From contig NZ_OLMV01000001.1 of the NCBI RefSeq assembly GCF_900292075.1, positions 372,001-436,000 on the forward strand: 64,000 nucleotides of DNA. Direction: 5' to 3'. Below, one piece after another: positions 22,646 to 32,843 of the stretch. Under the pieces are notes generated by a model, which was not told the origin of the DNA, made no database searches, and was given only the letters and a program-made list of their open reading frames with translations. The DNA is from Microbacterium timonense (GTDB lineage: Bacteria; Actinomycetota; Actinomycetes; Actinomycetales; Microbacteriaceae). A program made the translations under genes and the position numbers. Every line of letters begins with the position of its first letter. Within the stretch, counting starts at the first letter, position 1.

Positions 22646-23718
22646 CCGGCGACTTCCTGATACGCCGCGAACAGCAGCGACTCGTCGGGTGCCTGCAGCA
22701 CCGTGGGCTTGGCGATGTCGTCCAGCACGATGAAGCGGAGCATGCCGCCCCTGCTCTTCTTGTCGCGCTGCATCGTGGCCAGCAGCTGCGGCCACGCGCC
22801 CGGCCGATAACCCGTGGGCAGACCGAGCGACTCGAGGACATCGCGATGACGCTGGGCGGCAGCATCCGGAAGCCGCCCTGCCAGGCGCGAGAGCTCGGCG
22901 GCGAACACCATCCCGACCGAGATGGCGGCACCGTGGCGCCAGCGGTAGCGCTCGGCGTGTTCGATGGCGTGACCCAGCGTGTGGCCGTAGTTGAGGATCT
23001 CGCGCAGCCCCGCCTCGCGAAGGTCCTCCCCCACGACGCGGGCCTTCATGTCGATGGCGAGCTCGACGGCGCGGCGGAAGGCATCGCTGTGCGGGTCGAC
23101 CGCGTTCTCGGGGTCTGCCTCGACGAGCTCGAGGATCTCGGGCGCCCAGATGAAACCGGCCTTGACCACCTCGGCGAATCCGGCGACCCGCTCGTTGCGC
23201 GACAGCGTCTCGAGCAGGTCGAGGTCGCAGATGACCGCGCGCGGCGCCCAGAACGCCCCGACCAGATTCTTGCCCTCCGCGGTGTTGACCCCGGTCTTGC
23301 CGCCGACGGCGGCGTCCACCATGCCGAGGACCGTGGTGGGCACCTGGACGACCTCCACGCCGCGCAGCCAGGTGGCGGCGACGAACCCTGCGAGATCCGT
23401 GACGGCGCCGCCCCCGAACCCGATGACCGCGTCGGTGCGCGTGAAATCGGCCTTGCCCATCACCTGCCAGCAGAACGCGGCGACTTCGATCCGCTTGCCG
23501 GCCTCGGCGTCGGGGATCTCGGCGAGCAGCACCTCGCGGTCGGCCGTCAACAGCGACCTGAGCCGCTCGGCCTGCTCGGCCAGCGTGGGCGGGTGGATCA
23601 CCAGCACTTTGCGTGCCGCCGGGGGCAGGGCCTCGGCGAGCGAGGCGAGGATGCCTCGGCCCACGGTGATGTCGTAGCGCGCGTCTCCGGTGACGGTGAT
23701 GGTGGTGGCATCGGTCAT
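22642..23718 (-). CDS. aroB: 3-Dehydroquinate synthase
   Basis: Cyclises DAHP to 3-dehydroquinate, step two of the shikimate pathway, using NAD and a divalent metal. The 358-residue protein shows the nucleotide-binding [19 protein letters not shown] and [19 protein letters not shown], and metal ligands in EVVKAGFI and [12 protein letters not shown]. The ATG at 23718 overlaps the aroK stop by four bases; its own stop overlaps the GNAT gene. It belongs to the aroE-aroC-aroK-aroB run. Confidence 0.97.
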   Translation of the reverse strand: MTDATTITVTGDARYDITVGRGILASLAEALPPAARKVLVIHPPTLAEQAERLRSLLTADREVLLAEIPDAEAGKRIEVAAFCWQVMGKADFTRTDAVIGFGGGAVTDLAGFVAATWLRGVEVVQVPTTVLGMVDAAVGGKTGVNTAEGKNLVGAFWAPRAVICDLDLLETLSRNERVAGFAEVVKAGFIWAPEILELVEADPENAVDPHSDAFRRAVELAIDMKARVVGEDLREAGLREILNYGHTLGHAIEHAERYRWRHGAAISVGMVFAAELSRLAGRLPDAAAQRHRDVLESLGLPTGYRPGAWPQLLATMQRDKKSRGGMLRFIVLDDIAKPTVLQAPDESLLFAAYQEVAG

Positions 23719-24260
23719 GCGTGGTCCTCCTGGCGTTGATGTTCGCCGGAACGCTCGCGGCGCACCCACGCCACGAGGGCGTCGACGACGTCCTGCAGCG
23801 GGCCGCTCGAGGTGTCGAACGTCACATCGGCGAGGTCCTCGTAGACGGGCCGCCGCTGCTCGTAGATGGCCGTCCATCGTGCGATCGCGTCGTCGCCGAC
23901 CAGCAGCGGCCGATTCGAGTCGCGCACGCGTCCGGCCACGACGCGCGGCGTGACGGTGAGGAGCACGACCCGGTGCTCCGCGAGATCGGCTCGTGTGTCG
24001 GGGTCCATCACCGCGCCGCCGCCCAGCGACACGATGCCGCCGGCGGCCAAGCCCGCGGTGACGGCGGCGCGTTCCAGCGCGCGGAAGTGCTGTTCCCCAT
24101 GCTCGGCGAAGATCCGCTCGATCGGCCCATGGTCGCGCACGACGGCGGCGTCGGTGTCGAAGAACGGCACGCCGAGGGCACGTGCCGCCTTCCGGCCGAT
24201 GCTGGTCTTGCCGGCCCCCATCGGACCGATCAGCACGACGGCCTCAGAGTGCGAGGTCAT
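23715..24260 (-). CDS. aroK: Shikimate kinase
   Basis: Phosphorylates shikimate with ATP, step five of the pathway. The 181-residue protein has the P-loop [15 protein letters not shown] at about residues 12-26, the shikimate-binding DTDAAVV and SLGGGAVMD, and the lid arginine in RDSNRPLL. The ATG at 24260 overlaps the end of aroC by 17 bases, a common arrangement. It is followed by aroB with a four-base overlap. Confidence 0.96.
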   Translation of the reverse strand: MTSHSEAVVLIGPMGAGKTSIGRKAARALGVPFFDTDAAVVRDHGPIERIFAEHGEQHFRALERAAVTAGLAAGGIVSLGGGAVMDPDTRADLAEHRVVLLTVTPRVVAGRVRDSNRPLLVGDDAIARWTAIYEQRRPVYEDLADVTFDTSSGPLQDVVDALVAWVRRERSGEHQRQEDHA

Positions 24261-25473
24261 GCGCGGCGAGGCCGGCGTCGCTCTCGGACGCGGTGCGGAG
24301 CGTGTCGGGGATCGCGGCGAGGTAGCCCTCGAGGTTGCGGCGGGTCTCTGCGATGCTGTCGCCGCCGAACTTCTCGAGCACCACATCGGCGAGAACGACG
24401 GCCACCATGGCCTCGGCGACCACGCCGGCCGCCGGCACCGCGCACACGTCTGAGCGCTGGTGGTGGGCCGACGCCGTGTCGCCGGTGGCGACGTCGACGG
24501 TACGCAGGGCTCGCGGAACGGTCGCGATGGGCTTCATTCCCGCGCGCACGCGCAGCACCGTGCCGGTCGACATCCCGCCCTCGGTGCCGCCGGCCCTGTC
24601 ACTGGATCGGGTGATGCCCTCCTGCGCGGCGAACAGCTCGTCGTGCGCCGCGGAGCCGCGTCGACGGGTGGTCTCGAACCCGTCGCCGACCTCCACGCCC
24701 TTGATCGCCTGGATGCTCATGAGCGCTTGCGCGAGCTTCGCGTCCAGGCGCCGGTCCCAGTGCACGTGGGAGCCGAGGCCCGGAGGCAGACCGTACGCGA
24801 GGACCTCGACGATGCCGCCGAGGGTGTCGCCGTCCTTGCGGGCGTCGTCCACTTCCGCCACCATCGCCTGGCTGGTGGCGGGATCGAAGCAGCGCAGCGG
24901 GTCGGCGTCCAGTGCCTCCACGTCGTCCGGCGTCGGCAGCGCCGCGCCGTCGGGGACCCGCACCGGCCCGATGGAGAGCGTGTGGCTGACCAGGCGGATG
25001 CCGAGCTCGCCGAGGAAGGCGCGTGCGACGGCGCCGAGGGCGACGCGGGCAGCGGTCTCGCGGGCGCTGGCGCGCTCGAGGATCGGCCGGGCCTCGTCGA
25101 ACCCGTACTTCTGCATGCCGACGAGGTCCGCGTGGCCGGGACGGGGACGGGTGAGGGCGGCGCCGCGGCCGCGCGACTTCTCGGTGAGCTCGACCGGCTC
25201 GGCGCTCATGACCTCGACCCACTTGGGCCATTCCGTGTTGCCGATCCGCAGCGCGATGGGGCTGCCGAGCGAGAGGCCGTGACGCACGCCCGCCGAGATC
25301 GTCAGCTCGTCCTCCTCGAACTTCATCCGCGAGCCGCGGCCGTAGCCCAGCTTGCGACGCGCCAGATCCGCCTGGATCGCGGCGCGGGAGACGGGCACGC
25401 CTGCGGGCAGGCCCTCCATGACGGCGACGAGTTCGGGGCCGTGGGATTCGCCGGCCGTGAGCACGCGGAGCAT
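24244..25473 (-). CDS. aroC: Chorismate synthase
   Basis: Converts EPSP to chorismate with reduced FMN, the last shikimate step and branch point to aromatic amino acids. The 409-residue sequence opens [21 protein letters not shown] and contains [22 protein letters not shown], the [19 protein letters not shown] segment, [20 protein letters not shown] (near residue 135) and the C-terminal [19 protein letters not shown]. The ribosome site GGAG lies just before the ATG. It begins 30 bases after aroE. Confidence 0.97.
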   Translation of the reverse strand: MLRVLTAGESHGPELVAVMEGLPAGVPVSRAAIQADLARRKLGYGRGSRMKFEEDELTISAGVRHGLSLGSPIALRIGNTEWPKWVEVMSAEPVELTEKSRGRGAALTRPRPGHADLVGMQKYGFDEARPILERASARETAARVALGAVARAFLGELGIRLVSHTLSIGPVRVPDGAALPTPDDVEALDADPLRCFDPATSQAMVAEVDDARKDGDTLGGIVEVLAYGLPPGLGSHVHWDRRLDAKLAQALMSIQAIKGVEVGDGFETTRRRGSAAHDELFAAQEGITRSSDRAGGTEGGMSTGTVLRVRAGMKPIATVPRALRTVDVATGDTASAHHQRSDVCAVPAAGVVAEAMVAVVLADVVLEKFGGDSIAETRRNLEGYLAAIPDTLRTASESDAGLAAHDLAL

Positions 25474-25503
25474 TGCTCCAGTCTCCCACGGCGTGACCGG
25501 CCG

Positions 25504-26352
25504 TTACGCCGCGGGGGCCTCCAGTGCGCGGCGCATCGCCTCCAGCGCCGCGTCCTCGCCGGGCAGTTGTGCGTCGGGGTCGCCGTGCCGGAAGATGCGG
25601 ATCTGCAGCAGCGCCTGGTGCAGCAGCATCCCGAGTCCGGATCTGGCGGTCCCGCCGGCGCGATCCCACGCCGCCGACAGCGCGGTGGGCCAGTGTCCGT
25701 AGACGACGTCCAGCAGCAGGCCGCCCGAGGCGGCGAGGGCGTCGGCCACGGCACCGTCGACCGGCGCGTCGCCCGGCAGCGTGGCGATCGTGAGCGGCAC
25801 GTCGGTGCGCGAGGACGACGTGAACGGTGCGGCGGTCACCGTGATGCCCAGGCGGCCGCCGAGCTCTTCCAGCGGTGCGACGGCGCCGGGCCGTCGGGCG
25901 ACCACCTCGACATCGCGCGCGCCGAGCTCCCCGACAGCGACGAGGGCAGAGGTGGCGGTGGCGCCCGCCCCGACGATGCGGGCGTGCGGAACGTCGCCGA
26001 TGGCGTCGTCGGCGAGGGCGCGCACGATCCCGCCGACGTCGGTGTTGAAGCCGCGGCGCTGCCCGCTCTCCAGGAGCAGCGTGTTCACGGCGCCGGTGAG
26101 CTCGGCGCGCCGGTCCCGCGCTGTGGCTGCGGCGAACGCCGCGCCCTTGAGCGGCATCGTCAGCGACAGTCCGCGCCACGTGTCATCGAGCCCCGCCAGC
26201 TGCTCCGCGAAGGACGCCTCGTCCACCCGGCGTCTGCCGTACGACCAGTCCAGCCCGAGCACGGCGTACGCGGCGGTGTGCAGCTGCGGCGACCTGCTGT
26301 GCGCGATCGGGTCGCCCCAGACCTCCAGACGCGGCGCGCCGGTCGTCAGCAC
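25504..26352 (-). CDS. aroE: Shikimate dehydrogenase
   Basis: Reduces 3-dehydroshikimate to shikimate with NADPH. The 282-residue protein has the substrate motif IAHSRSPQLH near residue 14, the catalytic lysine in LTMPLKGAAF, NTLL, and GFNTDVGGIV with the catalytic aspartate, followed by a Rossmann half. SRSPQLHTA replaces the usual SPxxHN, and the NADPH segment is degenerate (VGAGATATSAL), so cofactor preference may differ. I chose the GTG at 26352, which overlaps the mltG stop by seven bases; upstream in-frame codons encode mltG sequence in another frame. Confidence 0.92.
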   Translation of the reverse strand: MLTTGAPRLEVWGDPIAHSRSPQLHTAAYAVLGLDWSYGRRRVDEASFAEQLAGLDDTWRGLSLTMPLKGAAFAAATARDRRAELTGAVNTLLLESGQRRGFNTDVGGIVRALADDAIGDVPHARIVGAGATATSALVAVGELGARDVEVVARRPGAVAPLEELGGRLGITVTAAPFTSSSRTDVPLTIATLPGDAPVDGAVADALAASGGLLLDVVYGHWPTALSAAWDRAGGTARSGLGMLLHQALLQIRIFRHGDPDAQLPGEDAALEAMRRALEAPAA

Positions 26353-28019
26353 CCCGAGTCCGGGTGGTCCGAGCACCACTGCTGCCACTGCTGGACGGCA
26401 CGGTTGTGGTCTGCGAGGTTGTTCGTGAAGACGGTCTCGCCGGTGTCGAGGTTGACCGTGACGAAGTAGAGCCAGTCGCCGTCGGCGGGATGCATCGCCG
26501 CGTTGATCGCGACATCGCCGGGGTTGGAGATCGGCCCCACCGGAAGTCCGGTGTGGACGTAGGTGTTCCACGGGTTGTCGTCCGAGAGAGCCTCCGCCGA
26601 CGAGCTCACGGTCCCGTCGTGCATCTCGCCGTACCCGTACTGGGCGGTCGAGTCCATCTGCAGCAGGCCGAAGGTCTCCTGATTGTCGGGGTTCAGGCGG
26701 TTCTGGATCACGCGCGAGACCTTCTGCATGTCGGCCTCGAAGCGCGCCTCGCGCTGGATGACGGACGCTGTCGTGAGGATGCGCTGCCGGTCCTCGGCGG
26801 GAACGCCGGCCGCGTCGAGCGACTGGATCGTGCGGTTCACGAGCGTCTGGATCGCCGATTGCGCAGTGACGCCCGGGTCGAAGGTGTACGTCGCCGGGAA
26901 CAGCCAGCCTTCCAGCGGCTGCCCGCCGGCTGCCACGATGGCCGGATCGACCGGTACGCCGTACGCGGCCGGGTCGGCGGCGGCTGCCTGCAGATCGGCG
27001 AGCGGGATGCCGGTGCCCTCGGCGAGCCGCTCCAGCGTCCCCTCGACGGTGAATCCCTCGGGGATCTGGGCGGTGAACTCCTGTTTGTTCGCGGGATCCA
27101 TGAGGGCGGCCAGCGCCGCCTCCGAGGTCATCTTCTGCTGGAGCTTATAGACGCCCGGCTGGAAGGTCGGGTTCTGCCCGGTGTCGATCAGATAGTCGTA
27201 GAACGCCTCGGAAGTCTTCGTGACCCCCGCCTCGTGCAGGGACTGCGAGATCGGCATGCCGGTGTCGCCGGAGGCGATCGTCACGAACGCCTCGCCGGTG
27301 GCCAGGCCCTCCTCGTAGTCCTTGGGCTCTTCCCAGCCCATCACCTCGCGGATCTTGTCTTCGTAGGTCGTCCACACGTAGAAGGCGCCACCGGCGATGC
27401 CGCCCAGGAGGAGCAGCACGACTCCCAGCGCGATCCAGCCGCCGACGCGCCGACTCCTCTTGTTCTTGGGGGGTGGCACGTCTCCGATGTCCTCCGTCGA
27501 GGTGGAACCGCTGAACAGTGCGTCCAGGGTCGCGGGGGACGCGCCGGGGGTCGACTGCCGACCCGAGGCGGTGGCCTCGGGATGCCCGCGCGATTCGAAC
27601 CCCGGACGGGGGGCGGTCGGTGACGCGGCGGCGCCGGACCGGCTGTACGGCAGCGCGGGCTCCGCTCCCACGCTCGCGAAGATCCACGGCTCTTCATCCG
27701 CGCCCGCCGAACCGGCAGGAGCGGCATCCGGGCGAGGCGTTCGCAGCGGCACCGGCCGGAAGCCCGTGCCGTCCGGCACGTCGGAGGCGGGCGCGCCGCC
27801 GCTCGGTTCCGTCGCCGGTGAAGCGGGCGCGGCCGGCACGGGACGAGACGTCGCGTCGATCGGAGCCGTCGGCTGAGACGGCCTGCTGGCCGCCGTCCCG
27901 GTGGCGGGCGCGCTCGGCTGGGTCGGGTTCTCCCCCGTCGCCGCTCGGCGGGCAGCCGCTTCGCGGGCGGCGCGGCGCGACCGCGGTACGGCTTCGCCGT
28001 CGGGCGATGACTCGGGCAT
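26346..28019 (-). CDS. mltG: Endolytic murein transglycosylase MltG
   Basis: MltG cleaves nascent peptidoglycan strands at the membrane and limits glycan length. The 557-residue protein has a cytosolic, Pro/Ala-rich, probably disordered N-terminal region of about 185 residues, one membrane segment (ALGVVLLLLGGIAGGAFYVW, about 190-210), then an extracellular LysM-like and YceG domain. The catalytic glutamate is most likely the one in TASVIQREARF (about residue 422), followed by VIQNRLN. ruvX ends where mltG begins (TGATG), and aroE overlaps its end: the usual alaS-ruvX-mltG-aroE order of actinobacteria. Confidence 0.95.
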   Translation of the reverse strand: MPESSPDGEAVPRSRRAAREAAARRAATGENPTQPSAPATGTAASRPSQPTAPIDATSRPVPAAPASPATEPSGGAPASDVPDGTGFRPVPLRTPRPDAAPAGSAGADEEPWIFASVGAEPALPYSRSGAAASPTAPRPGFESRGHPEATASGRQSTPGASPATLDALFSGSTSTEDIGDVPPPKNKRSRRVGGWIALGVVLLLLGGIAGGAFYVWTTYEDKIREVMGWEEPKDYEEGLATGEAFVTIASGDTGMPISQSLHEAGVTKTSEAFYDYLIDTGQNPTFQPGVYKLQQKMTSEAALAALMDPANKQEFTAQIPEGFTVEGTLERLAEGTGIPLADLQAAAADPAAYGVPVDPAIVAAGGQPLEGWLFPATYTFDPGVTAQSAIQTLVNRTIQSLDAAGVPAEDRQRILTTASVIQREARFEADMQKVSRVIQNRLNPDNQETFGLLQMDSTAQYGYGEMHDGTVSSSAEALSDDNPWNTYVHTGLPVGPISNPGDVAINAAMHPADGDWLYFVTVNLDTGETVFTNNLADHNRAVQQWQQWCSDHPDSGC

Positions 28020-28486
28020 CAGGCGGGCTCCTGGGAGATGGGGGTTCCGGGCGCGCGGCCGGTGCTCTTCTCGACATCGAGGGCCTGCTGGAGCAGCACG
28101 ACTGCGGCGACCTGGTCAACGATCGTACGCGACGTTCGCTGAGATCTGCCGGAACTGCGCAGCGCCGCGTGCGCCGAGACCGTGGAGAGGCGTTCATCCA
28201 CGAGGCGCACGGGCAGACCGGATGCTGCGGCCAGCGCTTCGGCGAACTCCCGGGCGTCGCGGGTCGAGGCGGTGTCCTCGCCCTTGAGGTTCATGGGCAA
28301 TCCCACGAGCAGCTCGATGGCGGCGTTCTCGTCCGCCAGGGCGACGATCCGCGCGATCGAGCCGTCGTCGCGGGGCACCGTCTCGACGGGTGTGGCCAGC
28401 AAGCCGTCCGGATCGCACTTGGCGACGCCGATGCGGGCTCTGCCCACGTCGATGCCGAGGCGCGTGCCGCGCCGCCACTGGCTCAT
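28019..28486 (-). CDS. ruvX: Holliday junction resolvase-like protein RuvX (YqgF)
   Basis: A 155-residue RNase H-fold nuclease of the YqgF family, implicated in pre-16S rRNA maturation and proposed as a Holliday junction resolvase. The first catalytic aspartate is in RLGIDVGRARIGVAKCD; GLPMNLKGED and RLVDERLSTVSA supply the other conserved acidic positions, with a late aspartate in TIVDQVAAVVLLQ. The ATG at 28486 lies 13 bases after the alaS stop. It overlaps mltG by one base. Confidence 0.95.
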   Translation of the reverse strand: MSQWRRGTRLGIDVGRARIGVAKCDPDGLLATPVETVPRDDGSIARIVALADENAAIELLVGLPMNLKGEDTASTRDAREFAEALAAASGLPVRLVDERLSTVSAHAALRSSGRSQRTSRTIVDQVAAVVLLQQALDVEKSTGRAPGTPISQEPA

Positions 28487-28499
28487 CCGCGGAATCCGC

Positions 28500-31157
28500 T
28501 CACGCGCGCAGCGCATCCTTGATCGACGCCAGCGCAGCGGGCAGCGCCGAGGCATCCGTCCCGCCGCCCTGCGCGACATCGTCGCGACCGCCCCCGCCGC
28601 CGCCGAGCACTCCGGCGGCCGCCTTCGCCAGCGCACCGGCCTTCGCGCCGGCCGCGCGCGCGGCGTCGTTGGTGGCGACGATCACCATCGGCCGGTCGTT
28701 GACGACCGCGCCGAGGGCCACGACCGCCGCCTCGGAGCCGAGACGCTCCCGCACCTGCAGCGCGAGCGAACGCACATCGTCGGCCGCCGCCGCCGTGCCG
28801 AGCGACTCGGCCACGACCACCGTCTGTCCCACCCGCGCACCGGCGGCAACGAGAGCCGGCAGCCGCTCGCCCAGCGCCTTCGCCTCGAAGGCGGCGATCT
28901 TCTTCTCGGCCGCCTTCAGGTTGGCCTGCAGCTCCGCGATGCGAGCGGGCAGCTGTTCCCGCGGCGCCTTCAGCGACGTCGTCAACTGCGACACCAGCGC
29001 GCGCTCCGCGGCCAGCGACCGGAAGGCGTCCAGGCCCACGAGCGCCTCGACCCGGCGGTTGGACGCACCCACCGAGGATTCGCCGACCAGGTTGATCAGG
29101 CCGATCTCCGCGCTCGTGGACACGTGCGTGCCGGCGCACAGCTCGCGTGACCACGGGCCGCCGATGTCGACCATCCGCACGGTGTCGCCGTACTTCTCAC
29201 CGAACAGCGCCATCGCCCCGAGTGACTTCGCCTCATCCAGGGGCAGCACGCGCGTGGTCACCTCGAGGTTGTCGCGCACGGCGTTGTTGGCGATCTCCTC
29301 GATCTCCGACTTCGTCTCATCCGACAGCGCCTGACCCCACGAGAAGTCGAAGCGCATGTAGCCGGCACGGTTGAGCGAGCCGGCCTGCGTCGCCGTCTTG
29401 CCCAGCGTGTCACGAAGAGCTGCGTGCACGAGGTGCGTCGCGGAGTGCGCCTGCCGCGCCGCGCGGCGATTGGCGGCATCCACCACCGATGTCGCGGGCT
29501 GGCCGACGCCGACCTCGCCGGTGGTCACCTCGACGGTGTGGCTCACCAGACCCGGCACCGGCTTCTGCACATCGAGCACCTCGAGCTCGTAGCCGGGGCC
29601 GACGATGACGCCCTTGTCGGCGACCTGACCACCCGACTCCGCGTACAGCGACGTCTCGGCCAGGATCACCTCGGCGATCTGGCCCGTCGTCGCACGGTCG
29701 ACCGAGACGCCGTCCACCAGGATCCCGAGCACACGCGACTCCGTCTCCAGGTCCGTGTAGCCCGTGAAGACGGTCTCGCCCTGCGCGCGCAGGTCGCGGT
29801 ACACGCTCGTGTCGGCGAGCTGGCGCTTTCGTGCCCGGGCATCGGCCTTCGCGCGAGTGCGCTGCTCCTGCATGAGGGTGTCGAACGCCGCACGATCGAC
29901 GGTGAGCCCCGCCTCCTCCGCGATCTCCAGCGTGAGGTCGATCGGGAACCCGTAGGTGTCGTGCAGGAGGAACGCCTCCGCTCCGGGGATGGAGCTGCCC
30001 CCGGAGGCCTTCGTCTGGACCAGGGACTCCTCGAGGATCGCCTCACCGGCCGCCAGCGTCCGCAGGAAGGTGGCCTCCTCGGCGAGTGCGTACTGCGAGA
30101 TGCGAGCCCAATCCGTCTCGACGACCGGGTAGGCCTCCTTCATGGCATCACGGGATGCGGCGAAGAGCTCTCCGAAGGTCGGCCCGTCCACGCCCAGCAG
30201 CCGCATCGAGCGGATGACGCGGCGCATCAGGCGACGGAGGATGTAGCCGCGGCCGTCGTTGGAGGGCGTGACGCCGTCCGACATGAGCATGAGCGAGGAG
30301 CGCACGTGGTCGGCGACGACGCGGAAGCGCACGTCATCCTCGTGGTCGGCGCCGTAGGTGCGGCCCGACAGCTCGACGGCCTTGTCGAGCACCGGCCGGA
30401 CCTGGTCGGTCTCGTACATGTTGTCGACGCCCTGCTTGAGGAACGCGATGCGCTCCAGCCCCATGCCGGTGTCGATGTTCTTGTTGGGCAGCTCCCCCAC
30501 GACGTCGAAGTCGTACTTCGAGCGCACGTTGGTGATCTCGTACTGCATGAACACGAGGTTCCAGATCTCGACGTAGCGGTCGTCGTCGGTGGCGGGCCCG
30601 CCGTCGATTCCGTATGCCGGGCCGCGATCGAAGAAGATCTCCGAGCACGGGCCGGCGGGGCCGGGAAGGCCCGTGCTCCAGTAGTTCGTGTCCTTGCCGA
30701 GGCGCTGGATCCGCTCCTCAGGAAGATCGGTGAGACGGCGCCACAAGTCGTGCGCCTCGTCGTCATCCTCGTAGACCGTGACCCACAGGTCCTTCGGGTC
30801 GAAGCCCAGACCGCCCTCGGTCTCGGGCGTGGTCAGCAGCTCCCACGCGTAGCGGATCGCGCCTTCCTTGAAGTAGTCGCCGAAGGACCAATTGCCGAGC
30901 ATCTGGAAGAACGTGCCGTGACGAGGCGTCTTGCCGACCTCTTCGATGTCGTTGGTGCGTATGCACTTCTGGTTGTCGGCCGCGCGTGGATAGGGCGCCG
31001 GCACGTCACCGGACAGGTACGGGATGAACGGCACCATTCCGGCGACGGTGAACAGCAGCGCGGGGTCGTCTGTCACCAGCGACGCCGAGGGGACGATGGT
31101 GTGGCCGTTCTTCTCGAAATAGTCGAGGAAGCGCTGGGCGATCTCGGCGGTCTTCAT
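28500..31157 (-). CDS. alaS: Alanyl-tRNA synthetase
   Basis: Charges tRNA-Ala with alanine. The 885-residue protein has all expected domains: the class II catalytic core beginning MKTAEIAQRFLDYFEKNGHT, the tRNA-recognition domain, the editing domain with zinc ligands in QAHSATHLVHAALRD and LCAGTHVSTSA, and a C-terminal domain ending in the glycine-rich GVLGGGGGGRDDVAQGGG. The ATG at 31157 is preceded by AAGGA. The leader is short, with no T-box-like structure visible. It heads the alaS-ruvX-mltG-aro run. Confidence 0.97.
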   Translation of the reverse strand: MKTAEIAQRFLDYFEKNGHTIVPSASLVTDDPALLFTVAGMVPFIPYLSGDVPAPYPRAADNQKCIRTNDIEEVGKTPRHGTFFQMLGNWSFGDYFKEGAIRYAWELLTTPETEGGLGFDPKDLWVTVYEDDDEAHDLWRRLTDLPEERIQRLGKDTNYWSTGLPGPAGPCSEIFFDRGPAYGIDGGPATDDDRYVEIWNLVFMQYEITNVRSKYDFDVVGELPNKNIDTGMGLERIAFLKQGVDNMYETDQVRPVLDKAVELSGRTYGADHEDDVRFRVVADHVRSSLMLMSDGVTPSNDGRGYILRRLMRRVIRSMRLLGVDGPTFGELFAASRDAMKEAYPVVETDWARISQYALAEEATFLRTLAAGEAILEESLVQTKASGGSSIPGAEAFLLHDTYGFPIDLTLEIAEEAGLTVDRAAFDTLMQEQRTRAKADARARKRQLADTSVYRDLRAQGETVFTGYTDLETESRVLGILVDGVSVDRATTGQIAEVILAETSLYAESGGQVADKGVIVGPGYELEVLDVQKPVPGLVSHTVEVTTGEVGVGQPATSVVDAANRRAARQAHSATHLVHAALRDTLGKTATQAGSLNRAGYMRFDFSWGQALSDETKSEIEEIANNAVRDNLEVTTRVLPLDEAKSLGAMALFGEKYGDTVRMVDIGGPWSRELCAGTHVSTSAEIGLINLVGESSVGASNRRVEALVGLDAFRSLAAERALVSQLTTSLKAPREQLPARIAELQANLKAAEKKIAAFEAKALGERLPALVAAGARVGQTVVVAESLGTAAAADDVRSLALQVRERLGSEAAVVALGAVVNDRPMVIVATNDAARAAGAKAGALAKAAAGVLGGGGGGRDDVAQGGGTDASALPAALASIKDALRA

Positions 31158-31248
31158 TCGGGTCCTTGTGCGTACGAGAGCGTGCGTGTTCCAGTGGTGC
31201 GTGCGAGGGGTACGGGGTGTCCCCCGAGGCGCTGAGCCGGCCGCCGGG

Positions 31249-31533
31249 TCAGTCGGCCAGGCTGCCGCCGTCGGCCGCTGTCTGCGCCGTGCCGGCGGTC
31301 GCCGCGGTTGCGGCGGCTGCGGATGCGGCGCTGGCGGCAGCTGCCCCGTCATCCACGATCCCGGCGAATCGTGCCTCCTGCTCGCGGTAGGCGTCGCCGA
31401 TCCGGTCGGTGAACTCGGTGATGCGCGCGTCGACTTCCGCCAGGATCTCGTGGCCGCGCGGGTCCTTGTTCATCAGATGTGCGATCACGAATCCGCCGGC
31501 GATGCCGAACAGGAACCACAGGAGGTTCTTCAT
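31249..31533 (-). CDS. Small membrane-anchored protein upstream of alaS
   Basis: A 94-residue protein with an N-terminal membrane segment (KNLLWFLFGIAGGFVIAHLM), a central helical stretch with heptad-like spacing (ILAEVDARITEFTDRIGDAYR) and a low-complexity Ala/Thr tail. The ATG at 31533 has GAGGAAG upstream. Genes of this type lie between rpsD and alaS in many actinobacteria and carry no assigned function. Its position and short length suggest co-transcription with alaS. Confidence 0.8.
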   Translation of the reverse strand: MKNLLWFLFGIAGGFVIAHLMNKDPRGHEILAEVDARITEFTDRIGDAYREQEARFAGIVDDGAAAASAASAAAATAATAGTAQTAADGGSLAD

Positions 31534-31593
31534 GTCACCACTTCCTCGCGGGCCGCCGGGGCGCGGCATCCCACAATCGTATGCCGAAACGAC

Positions 31594-31623
31594 GAAGGGC
31601 GTCGGGTCACCCCGACGCCCTTC
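31594..31623 (-). terminator. Rho-independent-type terminator after rpsD
   Basis: A perfect 13-bp stem (GAAGGGCGTCGGG) with a 4-base loop lies 15 bases after the rpsD stop on the minus strand and is followed by a T-enriched stretch (TCGTCGTTTCGG). It separates rpsD from the alaS group. Confidence 0.85.
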
Positions 31624-31638
31624 ATGCGCTGCTGGGTA

Positions 31639-32268
31639 TCAGCGCGCTGCGTAGTACTCGACGACCAGCTGGACGTCGCAGACCACGGGGACCTCGGCGC
31701 GCTTGGGACGGCGCACGAGACGGGCCTGCAGCTTGTCGAGCTCGACCTCGAGGTAGCCCGGCACCGGGGGCAGGACGTCGGCGTGACCGCCGGCGGCTGC
31801 GACCTGGAAGGGCTCGAGGGCCTCGCTCTTGGGCTTGACGTGGATGAGCTGGCCCGGCTTCACGCGGAACGACGGGCGGTCGACGAGCTGTCCGTCCACG
31901 AGGATGTGGCGGTGCACGACGAGCTGACGCGCCTGCGCGGTGGTGCGGGCGAAGCCGGCGCGGAGCACGAGCGCGTCCAGGCGCATCTCGAGCTGCTCGA
32001 CCAGGTTCTCACCCGTCAGGCCCTGGGTGCGGCGGGCTTCGTTGAACTGGATGCGCAGCTGCTTCTCGCGGATGCCGTACTGCTCGCGCAGACGCTGCTT
32101 CTCGCGGAGGCGGACGGCGTAGTCGCTGTCGGCCTTGCGCTTGGTGCGGCCGTGCTCGCCGGGAGCGTAGGGACGCTTCTCGAGGTAGCGGGCGGCCTTC
32201 GGGGTGAGCGCGACGCCGAGAGCGCGCGACAGACGGACCTTGCGGCGGTCCTGAGACTTCGTAGCCAC
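31639..32268 (-). CDS. rpsD: 30S ribosomal protein S4
   Basis: Primary 16S rRNA-binding protein that nucleates 30S assembly. The 209-residue sequence has the N-terminal KVRLSRALGVALTPKAARYL and the S4 RNA-binding domain (MRLDALVLRAGFARTTAQAR, QLVVHRHILVDGQLVDRPSF). The N-terminus lacks the zinc cysteines found in some S4 proteins. GTG is the start, with AAGGA upstream. It is a stand-alone gene here, outside the ribosomal protein operons, with its own terminator; the 178-base leader upstream could host S4 autoregulation but shows no recognisable site. Confidence 0.97.
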   Translation of the reverse strand: MATKSQDRRKVRLSRALGVALTPKAARYLEKRPYAPGEHGRTKRKADSDYAVRLREKQRLREQYGIREKQLRIQFNEARRTQGLTGENLVEQLEMRLDALVLRAGFARTTAQARQLVVHRHILVDGQLVDRPSFRVKPGQLIHVKPKSEALEPFQVAAAGGHADVLPPVPGYLEVELDKLQARLVRRPKRAEVPVVCDVQLVVEYYAAR

Positions 32269-32446
32269 GAAGTGTTCCTTTCGATGACGCTGCCGTGTCT
32301 TTCACGGCTCGCGGACGTATCGCCCTGTCTTCGCCCGGTCCGGACTGCACGCCGGGGCATGCCGGAAGGTCTGTGAAGAAGAAAGGGGATGCCCGAAAAC
32401 GACGTTTCGAGCCGATCAAGCCTATCAGACCCGGGATCCGTGCCCG

Positions 32447-32830
32447 TCATCCCCGCGCGACGACCAGCGTCGCGGCCGCGAGCACGACGCATACCGGGGT
32501 CATGGTCAGTCGCTCGGGCCGGCTGCGTGAGACGGCGTTCATGACGATGCCGATCACGAAGTAGGCGAGAAGCGCCCAGGTGAGGACGTGAATGACCGTC
32601 GTGTCACCGCCGGGCAGCACTCCGGCGCGGCTGAAGACGATGCCGGCGAACGCGGCGTAGAGGATCACCGAGACTGCGCTGCCGACACGCAGGCGGGCAG
32701 GAAGCACGCGATGGCCGCCGCCCCAGACCAGGCGGCCCCACGGGGCCCCGGCGGCCACACCTGCCTGCAGCACGACCAGGGCGCTCAGCAGAACCGCGAT
32801 GACGGCCGCAGCGACGATGGTGGGCGTCAT
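32447..32830 (-). CDS. Small integral membrane protein controlled with PadR
   Basis: A 127-residue protein with four hydrophobic segments: residues about 3-25, 48-68, 82-100 and 108-125 (for example VIHVLTWALLAYFVIGIVM). No enzymatic motif is visible. It begins 13 bases after the padR stop and so forms a two-gene operon with that regulator. PadR-type repressors commonly control a neighbouring membrane protein or transporter, so this is the probable target gene. Function is unknown. Confidence 0.82.
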   Translation of the reverse strand: MTPTIVAAAVIAVLLSALVVLQAGVAAGAPWGRLVWGGGHRVLPARLRVGSAVSVILYAAFAGIVFSRAGVLPGGDTTVIHVLTWALLAYFVIGIVMNAVSRSRPERLTMTPVCVVLAAATLVVARG

Positions 32831-32843
32831 GCGAGGTTCTCCT